Origin: Pocillopora verrucosa | Taxonomy: Eukaryota > Cnidaria > Anthozoa > Scleractinia > Pocilloporidae | Reading direction: 5' to 3' | DNA length: 64,000 bases | NCBI RefSeq assembly: GCF_036669915.1 | Contig: NC_089319.1 | Location: 1,436,082 to 1,500,081 of the forward strand | Part shown: piece after piece, positions 22,633-34,193 of the stretch | Layout of the letters: the number at the start of each line of letters is the position of its first letter | How positions within the stretch are numbered: the first letter of the stretch is position 1 | The notes under the pieces: generated by a model | Told to the model about the DNA's origin: nothing | Database searches by the model: none | What the model saw: only the letters and a program-made list of their open reading frames with translations | Program-made: the position numbers and the translations under genes

Positions 22633-25600
22633 ATGGCTGATCAGTTTAAAGATCCTTCTACCGTAGTGAAACAAGCACGGTAACATATGATGATTGAATA
22701 TATGCTGGATAAACCATGTATCGTTCGATACCTTTAAGTATTTATGAGAGTCATGTCCATTTTATAGGCTGTTACAGGACACTGACTTCAAAGAATTCTG
22801 CGCTAAAGTTCTTGGAATTTTGCAGAGTCGTGACCGGGGCAATGAGTGTTTAAACACTTTAAGGCGACTGTATTTGTTGTTGGCTGCCACCAGAAAAAGG
22901 AGAAGGTAGTTACTGTAAAATAATCCTCCTTTCAAATAGTCCTTTATCTCTATTTCAACTCATTGGATGAAAATCAAGTTAAAGATTGTGAACGATGTCA
23001 GTCGAACTTTGTTTGAATTGTACCTAAGCTTATACAATTATTCAAATCTAAGTTTTACGTCAGCATGTGACTTACCGAATCCTTACCACATCGATTAATA
23101 TTCGGAAAAAAAATCGTTGCAAACAGACACATTTATCAATGGGAGGGGTGTGATGTTGATGTACTACAAAATTCTCCGAACTATTTTCATGTAATATGCT
23201 GGTCTAACATCTCGAAGGGAGAATTTCTAATTAGATCGTGGGAGCAATAGGGTAAAACAGGATTATTTGATGTGCTTTTCCTTCCACCAGTTTGTCAAAT
23301 CAATTAATTAATGAGCTACAAAGTGTTGCTGGCGAACCTCAACAAGGTCCCAAAAGATTACGACTTCTGTGTAGTGCTATATTACGTGAGATTACTCCAA
23401 CAAGTCAGCTTGTTATTGCTAATGTGGAACCACCAGTGGAGCAGAAGAATATACCAATAATATTACCCTTGGCATGGGTTCAGGTATGTTGTAAAAAAGT
23501 GAGTGATTCAATGAAGCAGTATATTACCCAATCACTTCTAAGATCCTAGTATCAATTCATGGATCAGTTCTTGTGAGTGAATGTGAACAATGAATGGTAG
23601 TAGACTCTTCTCATCAAACTGAAGAAAACTGGATAAACATCTGACTGTTGCGAAAATGTCTGAATTTGAGACTGACTAGTACAGTTGTTAGAGGTTATCT
23701 TCAATTCTCAATGGTTTTGCAGGAATAAGCTGTTTAGCTGTTTTGCTTCTCCTCTAGAACTGAGTGCAAGTTAAAACAGGACCACTCCCTTCCCTGCTGC
23801 AGCCATTTGTTAAGTTTCCCTGATAGTTCCTAATTGTTTAGTTATGTTAAGCTATTTTAATAGAAGTTCTTTTAAGAAATCATGCATCAGAGTGAACTCT
23901 AATCCTCCCCCCTCACAACAAATTTTATAAGGGCTTTAGATTTAAGTGAAAGCCTTTGTCACTTGTTATTTTGGACATATATGTGCTTCACTATTTAGGG
24001 CCAGGAGCGAGGCTTTTGGACAAAATACATTCCACAACTTGTACAGTAAGTAACAAAAAACTAATAATGACAAGTGACGGTATGAGATTCATTCTGTTCA
24101 CTAATAGTTCTGTGACCCAATGATGCTAAGACATGTACAAGTACTTAATATGATTTGCAATGGTCTTAACTTGCAGATGGCTAACAAAACCTGGGGTGCC
24201 TGTGGAGTTACAAACATTGTCACTAGGTTCTTTACATTTATTAATAAATGCAGATGACAACTTGATATCCCAAGGTTTGTATCAGTATATATTTGGAAGT
24301 GAAATGCTTCATTAACAAAAATATTTTTTATTCTTTTTAATTCCTTTGCTGTTTTTGGTATTTTAAAATTTTTCTAGACTTGACTTGCATTTTGTAATGA
24401 ACAAACAGAATCCAATTTGAGCAACTTTCCTTTAAACACTAAGATAATAAAAATAGTGTATTAAGTAACAGAAAGCTTTTTATCATAGTTAGAAAAACTA
24501 CAAGCTACAAGATCTTTACCTTACAAAACTCATTCCAGTAATTCAACTGTATTCACAAAGGAAGTAGATTAACTTGAAAATGAGAAAACAATGAAATGTT
24601 TGACATGTTTACTTGATGTCACAGATGATGCTGGAGCAGTGAGTCGTCAAATGGCAAATTGGCTGAAAAATGCCAGCACAGTATCAGCACCAAATCCTTA
24701 TCAGAGACAGATATTTGGAGGAGGAAAATCAAAGGGGGTTGGTAATATAATTTGAACAAAATTAATGTTGAAAGAAACTGTATTATATATAATTATTTAT
24801 TTTATACAATAGATCTGTATTAATTTATTGTTTTCATTCATCATTAGTTGAACATAAAACTACAACCTTTGTGTGATGTGTCTTTTAACAGGATTTATAA
24901 GCCTAAACTTTTATTTCATTTAAGCACCTTCTATTAAAATGACAGTCTTTGGTATTTCCTTGTTATGATATGTATGTGGTTCAGCTATAGTAAAGAATGA
25001 AACACCTGTCATTTTTTTTATAGTACCAACTTGTTACAGAGGTCGATGGAACATCATCAAGATACTTTTTTACAGTCTTGAGTATTGGTAAGCTCATTTG
25101 TCTAAATTTATTAATAATTTGTTGTTGTTGTTTTTTTATATAATGCGCTTGTAGTGCTTTAATCTAATAAAAGTCTGTTCTCGAACATGTTCAAGTTTAA
25201 CTGCTGTATATCTAGAGGCTACTTGATAAACTGTGCACCAAGCTTCACTGTGAAGCTTGATATAAGGACATGGTGTAGTTTATTTTGTTGGAAAAGAGAC
25301 TTACTCTGACCTATAGTGCCTGTGTTACTTTCTCCATCTAGCAGTCTAAGTGGTTACATGACTGTTAAAGATACCTGATGAGTCTAGTTTTAGTACCTAA
25401 TAATGCAAACCCCAAACTAGATCCCACTTAATTTGGTTTTATCAACTGAGTTGATAATGTAAATTGGCCACCTTTAAGTGTTTCAAAGCTGACATTTCGA
25501 GGGTTAGCCCTTCATGAGAGTGAATTACAAAGGGCTAACCCTCAAAATGTCAGATTTGAAACTCTTCATGTAGCCAATGTACATCATCTTTACAACTCAG

Positions 25601-25642
25601 TTGATTAAACTAAAATTATCTTGTTATACTCCCCCATTGACA

Positions 25643-25676
<34 letters not shown>

Positions 25677-28600
25677 AATTCTTACTTACTTAGGCCAGTT
25701 GGTCTAAAGGGGCCTAATTAAATTCCAGTTGGTCCATATTCAATTTTGTTTATCTGTTATATCTAGCAGTAGCTTTTGAGAGAGCAGCATTCCATGCAGC
25801 AAACATTTTGGTTGCAGTCATAGGAAAAAGACCTACATTTAACTAATCATTGTTTGTTTGTTTACTCTGTTCCACAGCACAGTACTTTTTTCCTGACCAA
25901 ATCTTAAACATCCACAGCTTTTCCATGTTGCGATCATGGCTTCGGCATCTCAAGTTTATAAATACCATCTCAAATTCTAATTCTCCAAGGGGAGGTGCAT
26001 CACCACTGATCTTTTCAACTGCCTCAAATTCAGGCTCTGTGGAGAATCTTAGTCAGCCAGGTTATCGCTCTAGCTCACCCGCTCAAAATGCCTTGAACCA
26101 AAGTCAGTCAAGTATGGATAATATCTCTGTTGATTCGCAGTCATCCACTGGTTTTATTATTCCTTTGTCGCGATCCTCTCCACAAGATTCTGAGAGCCAG
26201 TTGCTTAGTCAGTCCCCTATGCCTGGCCAATCCCTGACTATCCCCACAGATGACCAGTCATTGTCAAGTGGTAGTGATTCTAGACCCCAGACTCCTTTAA
26301 GTTTTTCATGTGATCCTGAAGAGCCTGGTACCAAGGACCAGGCTCAGCATACATCAAAGAGAGGAAAACATAAAAGAAGTCTGTCAACTTTAAGTTTCTC
26401 AAAATTATTCCCGTCAAGTCCTCATGGAGTGAAAAGTGGTGAACAAGAACTGAAAGAGAGGGCCTGTGAATACTGCTTGAGGCTTCTGGAACAAAGTGAA
26501 AGAAGTAAGGGTAGTTTTTTCCCATGAAAAACCAAACTGCATACAGGATTACCATGATCAAACTCTTTGTTGCTATGTTTGATTTTATCAATATGATAAA
26601 AGTTTCATGTAAAATTTATTATTTTTTCCAATAGAACCAAGCAAGCAACAGGATGCTATGTTAATTGAAGCTGTAAGTGAACATTTGTTAAAGGCTTTGA
26701 TACTAGAATGTATTTTTATCTAATGATTTTCTACAATAACTGGTAGATTTCAGTAGGAAAAATAATGATTTTGGGTGTCTTTTGATCATTTAATTATCTT
26801 AACAGTGTCTGGTTGAAGTTATCTACAATTTGGATGTTCTATGCTCCATGGACAAGTCTTTGGTTCCCAAACTTATTGAGATTATAAGAAGACTTTATGC
26901 TCGAGTTACCTCTGATTTCAACAGATGGAAAAGAGTGTTGATTCCTGTGGTACAGTTTCTTCTGAACCATGGTGAGTTGTACAGACATCTGTCAGTTTGG
27001 CTCAGAGGAGAGGAGAGGAGTGTGGTTTAAACAAGCACAAAAATTGCCATTAAAATGAGACTTATATGGTTAAAATTTGGGTCTCTTTTGACCCTGCAGT
27101 ACAAAAATTGAAAAATAAAATCAATTATTTCTGACTGTACTTGAATTTATCATTATTATTTGATTTCTCAGATGGCATGTCCTATTCTCTATTCTTTTTT
27201 GTTGCAGGTGAGACAGTTGTTTTTGATCCTGAACCTGCCTGTAAGACTCTGCTGGGTCCAGTGTTAAGTTCCTATTATGCAAAGTATGTTGTGCCATGTA
27301 TTCACAGAATCATTGGACCAACAATAAGATCATTGGTTACCTAAGATCTTGCAAAGAGATGATTTTCATAAGTATATAAGACAAAATAAAAAAAGAAACT
27401 TTGATTTCATCATGGCTATTTGAAAACTTGTTCTTGGGCCAAATAATTTCCTTATTTCATAAAGATTTTCTGATAGAACATTTTCCAAGGTAATGATTAA
27501 CCCTTTAACTCCCATGAGTGACAAAGATAGAACTTCTTCTCACAATATCAATACAATATCAACCAGATAAGTAATGAGAATAAAGAAAAATATCAATTTG
27601 GGGATAATTAGTTGATTCAATACTAAATTCTCTGAACTAACATTAAAAGAATTGTATGGTTGACAGTAAGGAGAATTACAATTTTGATCTGGGAATTAAA
27701 GGGTTAACTTTATGCGTGGTAGTTTTGTTTTCCTCACTGTCAGGGACAAGTCTGATTTAGATAAATATGATCATATGTACAGGTCATGTTAGTATTGTTT
27801 GGGAATGTTAGTCAAGAGTACTTACCAGCTGTTAAAAGTGACTTTTTGTCCCTATGGATAACCCTGCCATTAATCAGAACTGACCAATCAGAACAAAAAA
27901 ATTCCAAACGTTATCCACTATTTTGTGTCACTAGAAATAATTACATGGAAGTTCTGCAAAAAGGCATGTTGATTTATAAATTGAATGTTTTCACTGACCA
28001 GTTCTGACTAATTTTAAAGGTCTACCAGTCTGACTTTAAGAATGGCTACATATTTTTGTCTTTTCTGTAGTTCTTCTCTATCATTTGATGTTGTATTCTT
28101 CTGCTTGGAAAACCTGAGGAAACTCTGTATTTCAACCAATATTCTTCCAAAGTATTTTCCAAACTTGTTCAAGGTAAGTGGAGATGCTTACAGTATCCCT
28201 TTCTATTCAAAGGTACACTGCAATTACCCTTTCACTGCAAACCCTAACCCTATCGATTTTCTGCTCTTTTTTCCATGCATTTTCCACGAATTCTACCCTG
28301 TCAGATTGGTGTTGAAATCAGACAATTTCCTTAATGGATAAATATTCTTTCTTCTCATCATTTTCCTGCTGGAAAAGATTGTGATATTTTTTAAAAAAAC
28401 CCCTTTGTGGTCACGTCTGGTAGTGTAAAAAGTTAAGTAAATGGCTTGAGACTACTAGAAATGGTTTTCAACGACTTGGAATAAAGAACCAAAGCCCTGG
28501 TAATTACAACGTTCGATCAAAAGTTGAAGGGAAATATCACAAGGAGACAGTGAGTAGTAAATACCCATGACCAACCCTAAATGTTGGAAAGCAACTGTGA

Positions 28601-31600
28601 TTGGTTGTCGTTTTAGCACGAGGTTTCTGGGCCAATTACAAAGCCTAGTGAAGCAGAACAATTGCAATCTTTTAGCAATCCCAGAATACTTTCGACACTC
28701 AATTAAAAAACCCCCTTGTAACTGTGTTTGTCTTTTTCTGTACAGATCTTGGCCTGGCATCCTCGCACATATGTAAAGGAATTCATGGAAATGCTTCCAG
28801 CCATGCTGAACGAAAACACAGCTGTTGAGGTACTTTTTGTTGAAATTTCTTCCCTTGTTCAATCAAGAAATATATTAAAAGTCATTAAGCAATGTTTGAT
28901 ATTTTTTACAGATGTTTCACACACTGCTAGATTTGCCTTGTTTGTCCGCTGCTCTGTGTACATCATGGGCTACAAAAGGTACAGTATGTCAGTAGTGTAT
29001 GTGACAGTGTTCTTTTTTACCAACATACTGATCTGCGCCTGATAATTCATAGAACTTTCACTCAAGTGGGTAACCCGAGTCAATCAGAGGGCTCTTCCAG
29101 TATAATGGGTTACGACGGAAATAAAGCTCTTGCACTGTTCTCTCGCACACAGAGGGGAAATAATAGAGTGAAGTGTCTCGCCCATGAACACAATACAGGT
29201 GCTACAACAAAGATCATCATAGAGAACCCCGCTCTTGAAAAGTATAGTAGAACCTCTACGGAAAAAGAGTGCCATTAGAGGAGGAGGTCCGCTTCCATGA
29301 ACGAAACCAAAAGGGACCTTGCATTGTATCAAAAAATGTAAAGAGAAGAACGCTTTGAAGAATTAATTTCTTATTTTTTGTTTGGTACCGGCAGCAAGAG
29401 CAAACAGTGGAGATAAGATGGTGTTCAGTCAGTCTTCTGTGGATTATTTTTTGGAGCCGGAATACAAACCTCTGTTTAGTTTTATCATGAGACTTGAAGC
29501 TGGACAGGGCGATACTATAGATAAGTAAGAACAAATTTATTAATATTTAGATGAAGGAACGTTTACCAATGCATTTTACTGCTTTGAGGACGAGTGGCTT
29601 TTCTTCAGGGTTGTTACTACCCAGCAGTGCATGATGACACGTCCAAGACTGGTGCTAGTTTTGATTTAAAGAGAAAACTATCGGAGTGATTTTAAGAATG
29701 CGCCGGCTCCAAAAGCCGTGCAATAAAGGAAATCAGACATTTGTGTGAAACTGTTGGCAGAAAACTAGGATGTTGTTTTATTATTTGACATATTAACCTT
29801 TGTTTTGCAGACTTTCGACACTTCACCATTTGTTACAAGACAGGCTGGAGCAACCTCGCGTCGTGGTATCTGCTCAAATTTCTCCGGTTTTATTGAAGTA
29901 AGGAGCTCTCGATTCTGGCTTAAAACGTATCGAGCCTATGAAATTTTGATCTTAGAAATAATCCTCACTTCATCCCCCCTCCCCTTAAATCATTACCGCA
30001 GGCCATACCGTGAAAATGAAAATTCTTTTCACTTTGAATTTGTTTTGACACATTGATTTTTTTAAAAAATATATTAAAGAATCGTGCCAAGTTGCAGTTG
30101 ATTTAGAACCAATCGTGCAGGGAGGTTTATAATTTTGAGCGCAGTCATGCGTTTTCCTCCCTTATTTTATTTTTCCTCAGTAAGTTTTTTTTATAATATT
30201 TGCAATTTAATTATCCTTAGCGTGATGTTTTCGACTATCCTGGAAGAGGCAGACGAAGAGACTGCTAGCCGAATGGTACCAGTTATATTGGAGAGAGTCG
30301 GCCTTCTTTATCATGTGAAAAACTACCGCAAAGAGATTCACGAGTGAGTATTCTTTGTGCTTTGAGCAATTTCCAATATAGTGCGACAGTATTCCGAGAT
30401 ATTTTTTTGCATTAAGCCTTGCAATTTTCTTGGAAAACGGGTCCCCCCTCATCCAATCACATGCAAAACTGAAAAGATTTGTGTTTTTGTCCTTGCTGTT
30501 TTCCCGCGCTTTAGGAAGTTGACATGTGATATTTTCCTTTGTAATGATTGGACTTTGGACCAACTTTGGCTGCGTTTTACGACACCAATCACATGACAAG
30601 ACTTTCCCATCCACTGGTCAAAGCCGTCCATTAATGCTATAGATGTCGTGAAATCTTGATAAATCTTGATTAACGCCGGTGCTCACACCAGTGATATACT
30701 TACTACTAGGTTGCTATCAGAGAGATTGGTACAGTTTTGTCAAAAATACCCAAACCTGATTGTCAGGTTTCAACAGGACATCATGGACTTTGTCAGCGGC
30801 CTTAAGAACCTTGGGCCGTCCAAAGAGAACTTCTTTGTTCACTTGGTGAGTAGAACAGCAAGAAAAAGGGAACTCTAGCTGATGAAGAAAAATCCATTCA
30901 AGTTGTTTGACAGCAGATTGAAAGCACTCTAATCAGCTTATTTGCGACTATTATTATTGTTAATGTCTCTGTTTAAGAGCTTTTTTATCTAGCTGCTGCC
31001 TTAAAGAAGAAGACGTACTTGACATAATTTTATTGGACATCAATAGGTTTGGGTGATTGGCGAGTTTGCGTCGTCCTCACATGATGGTGGATGCACGGTG
31101 CAACATATCGTCCAATATTTTGAGGTACTTTATTATTTTCTGTTTGATGACTAAGCGAATAATATTGCCTCTATCATCTGTAGAACTTTTCAACTCTGCC
31201 TAATTTTCAAGGCGCAGCTCATCTTATCTCAATATTTAGAAGCTTTTCTATCTATCACTGTTTTTATTTAATTATTTATTTTTTTATTTACTAGGCACTT
31301 GAAGCTTTGACGTATGAAGTTTTAGGGCAGAGCGCACCACGAAAGGTATGTGTCATCATTTTCAGTGATCTTGTCCCTTCTTAGCAAAGTACCTCCCCCG
31401 TAATTACTAAGGACTGAGGAAATAAGCTGCGAAGTGTAAATAGTAAATCAGTTCTCCTTTCTCTTTTGCCACTCAACAGTTTGTTTCTCTTTCCTCAGGT
31501 GTCTTTTAGCGGAAGACTTGTCTCAGTTTTAATGACAACACTCGCTAAGGTGAGATTTTAGTTAATGTTGTAGTTTTTTTTTTTATTGTTGTAGTTTTTT

Positions 31601-33060
31601 TTATTGTTGTAATTTTTTTTATTGTATCTCGGTTCTCTCAAGAACTGATTTATCGCTTTCCTTTGATGATCACTTTTCGACTTCATGATCTAAGGTGAAT
31701 GAGCGTATTGCGAGCCAAATGATAATGTACCTCATAAATTTAATTGTATCAATGTGGTTTTTTTTTCGAGGTATTCTTATGCCTTTCCACTATTCTTGCT
31801 TTACTGTGAAGTAAGGTGAATTGGATGTTTCACTAGGACATCGTCTTATAGATTTTAGTATTCTTTATCCATACAATTTTATCCTGGATGGCAAGCAGGT
31901 ACAATCTTTGTTGATAATTTGATGTAAGTTAATCGACGAAACCAGAAATAATTACTTAAAAATACACTGTATGTTGTAAAGAATACTTATTACGGCCTTA
32001 GCTGTAGGAGTGAAAGAGATTCTTGTTTTATTCTTGTTTTCTTCTCTTGTAGCTTGCTTCGAGATGTCAGGATGTAATCCAAAGAGCTATTTTATGCTTG
32101 AGCAAAGTGGTGCGGCAAAAACCCGTGAGTTGGTTCTTGTTTTGTTTCGTCTTCTACTTGTTGTGGTGGAATGCTCGTCGCCCTCTCTTGCTTTTTTAAG
32201 TAATCATGCACTTTAACTCATCTTTGTTTGGACGGACCTTTGTCTATTAACAAAAATGTTTCCTTTTTTTGATAGGAGCTTCTTTCAGACCCAGACTGCT
32301 ACCCAGATCTTTTGTTGCGAGCGCAAGAACTTATCAACCTTTTAAAACTACCCAAGTAAGAGCTGCTAATATTGCCTTTTATTGCTCAACGTTTTCTCCA
32401 TTTTCTTACCTTCCTTTACCAAAATCTAAGAAGAATCGCCATGGTCATACGGATCACGCGCTGTACTACGGATCGCAAGATCCTGTTTCGAGCCTTGGCT
32501 CGATTGATGTATTTGAATCTTGTTTACAAGAGCTGCAAAGTTTGAATCTTTCTGTGTCACATTATTACCTACCAGGCATTCACTTCCTCTTATTGAGGAC
32601 CGCAAAATAAACACTTGCGTGCCTGGGAGCGCTGTATTGAAATTTCGCGCACTGCACATAGGGAGTGAAAGGGTTTCGCGACCGAGCTTTGCTCACAAAG
32701 CCCTTCGTTTCATGAACTAACCAGAAAACTTTGTCTGCACTATTTTTAGTGTGGCACCTGTGATCCTAAGCCCGGATTCAGAAGTTTACAGCGGAAGGTA
32801 TGTCAGAAATAATTTTTGAAGCCTCTCGCAATCCTCTCGTTCTCGCTAAACCATGTTAGACATGAGCGTGTCTTCTAGAACCAAAGAACAGCCCCCTTTG
32901 CCGTTACGATGACTCAGTGTCTGACGTTTATCACAACAGTGTTTCCTGCTTTGTAGCTTTTCTTTATGTGACTTTGTTTCATTCTTTCAGGTGGCACAGA
33001 GACCGAAACGCTTCTCTATCTCTTCTGTTACGAACTTGTGACACCATTCTCTCCTCGTAA
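22633..33060 (+). CDS. AP5Z1: AP-5 complex subunit zeta-1
   Basis: AP5Z1 (KIAA0415, SPG48) is the large zeta subunit of the AP-5 adaptor, which works with SPG11/SPG15 at late endosomes in retrieval to the Golgi. Twenty-five coding exons: 22633-22679, 22768-22905, 23291-23483, 23999-24045, 24177-24274, 24625-24737, 25024-25087, 25878-26504, 26635-26672, 26806-26971, 27208-27283, 28071-28173, 28746-28829, 28912-28978, 29395-29524, 29811-29897, 30221-30343, 30710-30845, 31047-31124, 31295-31345, 31499-31549, 32053-32124, 32276-32355, 32750-32797, 32991-33060. They total 2,787 nt, 928 aa, against about 807 in human. Matching motifs include LLCSAILREITP, VTEVDGTSSRYFFTVLS, EYCLRLLEQS, MFHTLLDLPCLSA and a C-terminal RWHRDRNASLSL. 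The extra length is mostly a Ser/Pro/Gln-rich segment in the 627-nt exon 8. Start chosen at MADQFKD, upstream of the conserved N-terminal helices. Confidence 0.93.
25428..25612. mobile_element. Foldback (inverted-repeat) MITE in AP5Z1 intron
   Basis: Two arms face each other. The left contains TCAACTGAGTTGATAATGTA and GGGTTAGCCCTT; the right contains AAGGGCTAACCCTC and ends ACAACTCAGTTGATTAAAC. Arms are about 85 bp, imperfectly complementary, around a short centre at about 25515. No coding capacity. Its form fits non-autonomous foldback elements that I associate with coral genomes. Confidence 0.75.
27501..27703. mobile_element. TTAA-flanked MITE (piggyBac-like), member 1
   Basis: Starts CCCTTTAACTCCCA and ends with the near reverse complement GGGAATTAAAGGG. 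It is flanked by TTAA on both sides (27497-27500 and 27704-27707), the target-site signature of piggyBac-type transposition. Length 203 bp, no open frame. It lies in an AP5Z1 intron. Confidence 0.82.
29060..29290. other. Possible decayed repeat in AP5Z1 intron
   Basis: This stretch contains AGTGAAGTGTCTCGCCCATGAACACAATA-like sequence resembling the body of the tRNA-headed SINE at 53472-53751 (AAAGTGTCTTGCCTAAGAACACAA), read on the plus strand. The match is short and the rest is not recognisable, so only a SINE relic is suggested. Confidence 0.35.
31566..31622. repeat. Short tandem repeat, three units of about 20 bp
   Basis: Three units of the form TTGTTGTAG/A followed by a T-run and ATTG lie in an AP5Z1 intron. 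Simple sequence of no evident function. Confidence 0.85.
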
Positions 33061-33423
33061 ATTCCAAAGTATCATAGAAACACATGGCTTTTATAACAAG
33101 AATCAGAAGGTTTGACTATGTAGAACCTCTGAGCGTTAGAATAGTTTTGGGAAACTCAGTAGAATTTCTCCTAAGCTATAGTTTTGTATTTAACTACAAT
33201 GTCTGAATCTGATGGGAAAAATAGTTTATTTTTTTCTCTCCATTTTTTTAACGAATGCGCAGAACATAGACATTTAATTTAACTTGATTTACAGAGAGTT
33301 AAAAAAAAAGCAACAACAAAGTATGTTATTATTTCTAGGAAATTCATTCGAAAAACAATGTTAAGGAATTTATAAAGAGTATACGAAGAGATATTAGGTT
33401 GTCAATGTGAAAAAAAAAATCCG

Positions 33424-33429
33424 AATAAA
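33424..33429 (+). promoter_or_regulatory. Candidate AP5Z1 polyadenylation signal
   Basis: AATAAA lies 364 bp after the AP5Z1 stop codon on the same strand, before the next gene, which is on the other strand. Position and context support use, but cleavage was not observed. Confidence 0.5.
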
Positions 33430-33562
33430 TACTTTAAGCTACCTATTTCTTCTTTCATTAAATTTAACTCCAGCTAATACATTGGTTCTACCAATTACAT
33501 AGATTTCGCACTTGCTTGCCCCATACCCCCAGCTGTGTAATAATGAAAATTGTAATGATGCT

Positions 33563-33584
33563 GATAATAATAATAGTAGTAGTA

Positions 33585-33630
<46 letters not shown>
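33563..33630. repeat. (AAT)n/(AGT)n microsatellite
   Basis: About 68 bp of trinucleotide repeats. It produces spurious poly-Ile open frames on both strands, which are not genes. Confidence 0.95.
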
Positions 33631-33631
<1 letters not shown>

Positions 33632-33932
33632 AATATTGATTATGTTATACCAACTGAGCCTTGCTTCAATTCCAGTTGATACACAGACCTTTCCACTGGC
33701 CAAAAAAATACCAGTACTTCTTTTTTCCAGGTGCTTTCGAGTTTTCTTGTAAATTTTACTGTTATAATACCGTTGAGGTTCGCAGCAGTTGATGCATTTT
33801 ATGAGAGTGACTCTTTTCGAGCAACTAATTTGATATTGATATTTTGGCATCTAAGCCGTGGTGCAATGACTGTAGCTAAGCAAAGATTCTATTCGGGTGC
33901 AGATTATCGACCCTCCAAGAGGAATCTTTTAA

Positions 33933-34151
33933 CCCTTTAACTCCCAGAAGTGATTAACTTGTAAATTCTCCCTATAATGTCTGTATATCTGTATCTATAT
34001 GTCTGTATATTATCCAGCAAACAGGTAATGAAAATATTCAAACTTAGTTGGAAGAAGGTGTTATCTTGATATAACACCAAATTCTCATAACTTATTTACA
34101 AGAATTGTGTTAGAGGGGAGAATTAACAATCAGATCTTCGGAGTTAAAGGG
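33933..34151. mobile_element. TTAA-flanked MITE (piggyBac-like), member 2
   Basis: Begins CCCTTTAACTCCCAGAAGTG, ends CGGAGTTAAAGGG, with TTAA on both sides (33929-33932, 34152-34155). It is about 220 bp and shares its ends and internal motifs with the elements at 27501 and 49834. It lies between AP5Z1 and the SLC24 pair. Confidence 0.85.
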
Positions 34152-34193
34152 TTAAAAAACGCCCGCAGTGATTCACTCAGTAACCATCGGTTG

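Noticed and set aside
33488-33850. Open frames on both strands across the trinucleotide repeat
   Set aside because: Ile-rich translation of an (AAT)n microsatellite with no conserved domain.
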